Below, piece after piece: positions 7,248 to 9,921 of a stretch of 9,921 nt of DNA. The stretch lies in assembly GCA_038214295.1 (NCBI GenBank), contig JBBQSA010000076.1, positions 1-9,921 of the forward strand, in the 5' to 3' direction. The notes below the pieces were generated by a model. The model saw only the letters and a list, made by a program, of their open reading frames with translations. It had not been told where the DNA came from and ran no database searches. This DNA comes from SHZI01 sp038214295. GTDB taxonomy: Bacteria; Pseudomonadota; Gammaproteobacteria; Steroidobacterales; GCA-2729495. Both the position numbers and the translations under genes were made by a program. How positions within the stretch are numbered: position 1 is the first letter of the stretch; the number at the start of each line of letters is the position of its first letter.

Positions 7248-9089
7248 TCATCCGAGTGCGAGCAACTCGCCCGCCAGCGCTTCTGGTGTTTCGTGTCGCA
7301 GGTAAAGCCGTCCCCATAACTCCAGGCCCACCAATGCAAAGCGCAGCTCCGCATCGTGGCCCGCGAGAGAAATCACAGCCTCTTGTGTGCGCCGAGACCA
7401 GCGTAGCAGGTCGCCAGCCACGCCCCCTTGCAGCAGCACTTCGCTGCCGACGTCGAACGCCCCGGGAACGGGGAAGGCCCGCTTCCTGGCGTGCACGATA
7501 TCGGCAGGCAACAGCTGTTCTGCTACCTGCTTCACGACCCACTTGCTCTGTCCGTGCCGCAGCTTGGACCGGCGCGACAGGTGGATGCCGAAATCAATGA
7601 TCGCATTTTCGAGGAAGGGCACCCGCATCTCGATGGAGGCCGCCATTGCCATTCGGTCGTGACGGCGCAGCAGCGGGTCGAGGTTGGTGTAGAGGTCATC
7701 GAAGCAGCGAAACAGGAAGGCCCGGTCTGCGTCCGAGCGGACCGGCGCAAGCTTCTCGAAAAGCTCGCGGCGGCGCATCTCGCCATCCCCGTCAACGACG
7801 GCGAGTCCGCGGGTGCCGAGCGCCCCCAAGCCGGGCAGTGACGTGAGAACATCGAAGTGCAGTCCGTGGCGACGCTCGCGGCGCCCTCCCGGAGAAAGGT
7901 CGAGTGCCCGGCCGAGCCGCGCGCGCCAGTTCCACGCCGCATAGGCCCGCGAGTGCCAGCCGTAGCCGCCGAACAACTCGTCGGACCCCTCGCCGTTGAG
8001 CAGCACTTTCACGCGGTCCCTACGACACGCGCGCGCCAGTGAGAGCAGGGCCACGCTGCTGCGATGGTGACAGGGATGGCCGTCGTACCAGACGGCCTCC
8101 GGCCACAGTCTCAGGTGAGTCTCGCGATCCGTACTCACGCGCGTGAGGTGGACGCCGAGGTGGTCGGTCACGCGCTGCGCCGCATCGCCTTCGCCGCACC
8201 CGCCTGCCATGTCCACCACGTAGCAATGCAGATCCCGCATATGTCGGCTCGCGAGGGCCGCGAGCAGGCTTGAGTCGACTCCGCCGCTGCAGATCGTTGC
8301 GAGGGGCGCGTCGCTCGCCAGGTGTAGTCGTACGCTGGCGTCGAGCAACGTCTCAAAGCGCGTCACAACGTCCGGTGGATCCCGGGCGACGAGCCGCTCC
8401 ATGTCGAGATCTTCGGGAACCTGGAAGTAACGCTGGCGCTCGCTGCTGTCGGCGCCGATCCGCCACCAGGTCCCCGGCTCGATTGCCTCCACGCCCTCGA
8501 ACAGGGTCAGGCGCGGATCCGGGCGCCCACGCAGGACGAACGAAACAAGCGCGAGCCGCTCCGGCCGACACGGCAGATTCGGATGAGCGAGCAGTGCCTG
8601 TGGCTCCGAGGCGAAGAGCAGTTCGGCGCCGCACTGGGCAAAGTAGAGTGGCTTGATGCCGAGGCGATCGCGGGCCAGCCAGAGCTCCCGCGTGCCCAGG
8701 TCGAAGTAGGCGAACGCAAACATGCCATTGAAACGCGGAATTGCCCGACGCGGGCCCCAGCGCTGCAGCGCCTGGAGTACTACCTCCGTGTCGCCGCTGC
8801 TCGTGAAGCTGGCACCCTCGCGCTCGAGCTCGGCGCGAATCTCCAGGTAGTTGTAGACCTCGCCGTTGTAAGCAAGCACCCCCTCGCCGCCGGCCGACTC
8901 CATGGGCTGGCTCGCGCGCGCGCTAGGATCGAGGATGCTGAGGCGAAGGTGGCCAAGGGCCAGTTCATTTTTGATCCAGGTGCCCCGGCCGTCGGGGCCC
9001 CGGTGCACCATTCTCGCGAGCATCCGGTCGATGCTGCGCGCGTCGGAGGGCTCACCGTCGCGACGCAGAATTCCAACGAGGGCACACAA
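7248..9089 (-). CDS. Class II asparagine synthetase-like glutamine-dependent amidotransferase
   Basis: The product has 613 residues with the two domains of AsnB-type enzymes. These hydrolyse glutamine at an N-terminal Ntn glutaminase site and pass ammonia to an ATP-activated substrate, classically aspartate. The glutaminase domain (about 1-200) has Cys2, HRGPDG (29-34), LRLSILD (48-54), YNGEVYNY (74-81), SGDTEVVLQAL (98-108) and RDRLGIKPLY (140-149). The synthetase domain has the PP-loop SGGVDSS (268-274), GEGSDELFGGY (366-376), RHDRMAMAASIEMRVPFLE and a late RKRAFPVP. All core elements are present, so it is probably active. The start is TTG at 9089, which puts Cys at position 2 as the mechanism requires. 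The normal MCGI is MCAL here. No Shine-Dalgarno is visible. Many paralogues of this length lie in polysaccharide or secondary-metabolite loci and amidate other substrates; with only gene fragments around it, the true substrate is open, so no asnB symbol is assigned. Downstream, 60 bp separates it from the catalase remnant. Confidence 0.92.
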   Translation of the reverse strand: MCALVGILRRDGEPSDARSIDRMLARMVHRGPDGRGTWIKNELALGHLRLSILDPSARASQPMESAGGEGVLAYNGEVYNYLEIRAELEREGASFTSSGDTEVVLQALQRWGPRRAIPRFNGMFAFAYFDLGTRELWLARDRLGIKPLYFAQCGAELLFASEPQALLAHPNLPCRPERLALVSFVLRGRPDPRLTLFEGVEAIEPGTWWRIGADSSERQRYFQVPEDLDMERLVARDPPDVVTRFETLLDASVRLHLASDAPLATICSGGVDSSLLAALASRHMRDLHCYVVDMAGGCGEGDAAQRVTDHLGVHLTRVSTDRETHLRLWPEAVWYDGHPCHHRSSVALLSLARACRRDRVKVLLNGEGSDELFGGYGWHSRAYAAWNWRARLGRALDLSPGGRRERRHGLHFDVLTSLPGLGALGTRGLAVVDGDGEMRRRELFEKLAPVRSDADRAFLFRCFDDLYTNLDPLLRRHDRMAMAASIEMRVPFLENAIIDFGIHLSRRSKLRHGQSKWVVKQVAEQLLPADIVHARKRAFPVPGAFDVGSEVLLQGGVAGDLLRWSRRTQEAVISLAGHDAELRFALVGLELWGRLYLRHETPEALAGELLALG

Positions 9090-9097
9090 GGCGGAAA

Positions 9098-9106
9098 ATG
9101 ATAGCA
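9098..9106 (-). promoter_or_regulatory. Possible extended -10 promoter (TGCTATCAT) for the amidotransferase
   Basis: The minus strand reads TGCTATCAT, a TGn motif plus TATCAT (5 of 6 matches to TATAAT), ending 8 bases before the TTG start. Extended -10 promoters can work without a good -35 box, and none is evident. A TTGTGA lies farther upstream but not at the right spacing for this hexamer. Transcription from here would start only two or three bases before the TTG, so the mRNA would be nearly leaderless. Confidence 0.35.
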
Positions 9107-9156
9107 GAGGGTGCCCAGATCTATCACCGAGCCTTCGCGGTCACAAGCAGCGTCGT

Positions 9157-9292
9157 CTAGCTCTCCCCCGCAAAGCTGTATTCCCAGGCCAGAACCAGTT
9201 GCTGCGTGCCGCCCGGCTTGAAAACGACCCCTCGTTCAATCTTAAGGAAGCGCGTGACATGCCGGGCGAAGCCGAAGGTTTCCGGGTATAGG
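9157..9292 (-). pseudogene. Unrecognised gene tail next to the IS91 remnant
   Basis: The minus-strand frame that ends with TAG at 9157-9159 reads LYPETFGFARHVTRF, LKIERGVVFKPGG and TQQLVLAWEYSFAGES at its C-terminus. Codon use looks coding-like. Alternating hydrophobic residues with an aromatic near the end resemble the last strand of an outer-membrane beta-barrel, but this is only an impression. The same frame continues upstream into the transposase remnant (to 9399), where it looks like non-coding element sequence. I infer the 3' end of a gene whose front was lost when the IS91-type element arrived or was rearranged. It could equally be a chance frame. Confidence 0.35.
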
Positions 9293-9757
9293 TCATTCAA
9301 ACACCCCACCCGCTGAGTCTGCCAGCGCGGACCACCCCCCGCGCAGGCGGCGACTCCCGGCGTCATTAACTTGACCCGGGCCGCGACGTCCGACTCCACT
9401 ACGGAAACTTAAGCTCGCCCTGGGATGCCCCCGCGCCGACGGCCGTGACCCGGCCGGCAGCTGCCGCGAGGCCAGGTCCCCGAGGACCTTCCCGATCACC
9501 GCCGGGTCCTCGATGCTCGCGATCACCTGCACCTTGCCCCCGCACTGCTCGCAGATCTCGATGCCGAACACCCGCCTGAGGCGCTCCGCCCAGGTCATGG
9601 CCCGGTCCCGCTCGGCCGGGGTCCGCAGGTCCGTGGCCGTGGGTTTCCCCCGCCCCGCCGGCGTCACCTCCACCCGCCAGCGACTGTGGGGCGCGAACAC
9701 CACGTGAGTCGTGCCGTCCCGGTAGCTGGGGCCCTGGGTGGAACACCGCACTGCAAG
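9293..9757 (-). mobile_element. Remnant of an IS91-family transposase (C-terminal part, internally deleted)
   Basis: The frame reads GPSYRDGTTHVVF, then APHSRWRVEVTPAGRG, AMTWAERLRRVFGIEICEQCGGKVQVIASIEDPAVIGKVL. This is the C-terminal portion of IS91-type (Y2/HUH) rolling-circle transposases, including the CxxC zinc-binding pair and the IASIEDPAVI signature. The catalytic HUH and tyrosine regions are absent, so it is inactive. In intact relatives about 25-30 residues (EPLDFIARL through the FHGVF segment) lie between HVVF and APHSRWR. Here the two VF sites are fused at GTGTTCG (9694-9700), leaving an in-frame deletion. Upstream of about 9740 the reading frame is not transposase-like. The tail beyond VLGDLASRQL is poorly matched, and a small frameshift there is possible. 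The stop is at 9293. Confidence 0.8.
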
Positions 9758-9771
9758 AACGCCGGCCGGGC

Positions 9772-9832
9772 GATCGCCTGGGTTATAGTCGGTCCAGCCA
9801 ACCGGCTACCACAACAAGAACAACAGGCGATC
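9772..9832. repeat. 9-bp inverted repeat GATCGCCTG/CAGGCGATC upstream of the exported-protein gene
   Basis: GATCGCCTG at 9772-9780 is perfectly complementary to CAGGCGATC at 9824-9832, with a 43-bp spacer. The right arm lies just upstream of the putative ribosome binding region GGGGGTG (9834-9840). A TATAGT (9784-9789), possibly a -10 box without a good -35, sits inside the spacer. It could be a 5' leader structure, an operator pair, or an end structure related to the adjacent IS91 remnant. Confidence 0.4.
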
Positions 9833-9846
9833 CGGGGGTGTTTTTC

Positions 9847-9921
9847 ATGTGCGCTCGGTTTCCACTCGCGACGGCGCTTCTCCTGCAGGCCCTGGCGGGC
9901 ACGGCGTTCGCCGCCGACGTC
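9847..9921 (+). CDS. Exported protein, N-terminal signal peptide only (runs off the window)
   Basis: ATG at 9847 opens a frame that continues to the window end, giving 25 residues. It reads MCARFPLATALLLQALAG followed by TAFAADV. This is a typical Sec signal peptide: one Arg in the n-region, a hydrophobic Leu/Ala core and an AFA-A cleavage site after about residue 22. A G-rich GGGGGTG lies 6 bases before the ATG and could serve as a weak Shine-Dalgarno. The mature protein lies beyond the window, so function cannot be stated beyond export across the inner membrane. It is divergent from the transposase remnant. Confidence 0.65.
   Translation, partial: MCARFPLATALLLQALAGTAFAADV

Noticed and set aside
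9399..9746. An alternative frame over the IS91 remnant ending SQGELKFP
   Set aside because: The clear transposase signatures are in the other frame. The ending might reflect a small frameshift near the 3' end, but I could not establish it.
1..9921. A new defence or biosynthetic gene cluster
   Set aside because: The intact genes (helicase, amidotransferase) are separated by fragments, are not organised as one operon and share no evident pathway, so claiming a system would go beyond the sequence.

Overview
The window is GC-rich DNA from a bacterium, probably a proteobacterium. That rests on the codon bias, a long Lhr-type helicase, a large-subunit (KatE-type) catalase remnant, an IS91-family transposase remnant and a Sec-type signal peptide. 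The sequence alone does not fix genus or class. No rRNA, tRNA or CRISPR array was seen.

Layout, left to right. (1) Positions 1-621, + strand: the 3' end of a secreted calcium-binding protein with thrombospondin type-3-like repeats followed by two dockerin-like repeats. Two inverted repeats lie just downstream (623-705). (2) Positions 883-6007, - strand: an intact Lhr-family ATP-dependent helicase of 1471 residues. About 100 bp downstream on the same strand is a short reading frame matching only the iron-binding C-terminal half of 4-hydroxyphenylpyruvate dioxygenase-like VOC proteins. (3) Positions 6008-6363: about 350 bp with no convincing gene. (4) Positions 6364-7186, - strand: a decayed large-subunit catalase. 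It lacks its N-terminus, has a frame-changing deletion at a short direct repeat, and has lost most of its C-terminal half. (5) Positions 7248-9089, - strand: an intact class II asparagine synthetase-like amidotransferase that starts at TTG and carries MCAL instead of the usual MCGI. (6) Positions 9157-9757, - strand: an unrecognised 3' gene tail joined to a remnant of an IS91-family transposase with an internal deletion. (7) Positions 9847-9921, + strand: the first 25 codons of an exported protein, behind a 9-bp inverted repeat.

Right of the helicase, the window looks like a rearranged accessory zone. One intact gene (the amidotransferase) sits between fragments of a catalase and a transposase. 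At least two of the deletions end in about 7-bp repeats that can be reconstructed from family alignments. The genes do not form an obvious shared pathway, and I found no clear new multi-gene system. The points most worth a second look are the deletion scars, the half-size dioxygenase-like gene, the MCAL amidotransferase, and the -10-like hexamers lying directly against the helicase and amidotransferase start codons.
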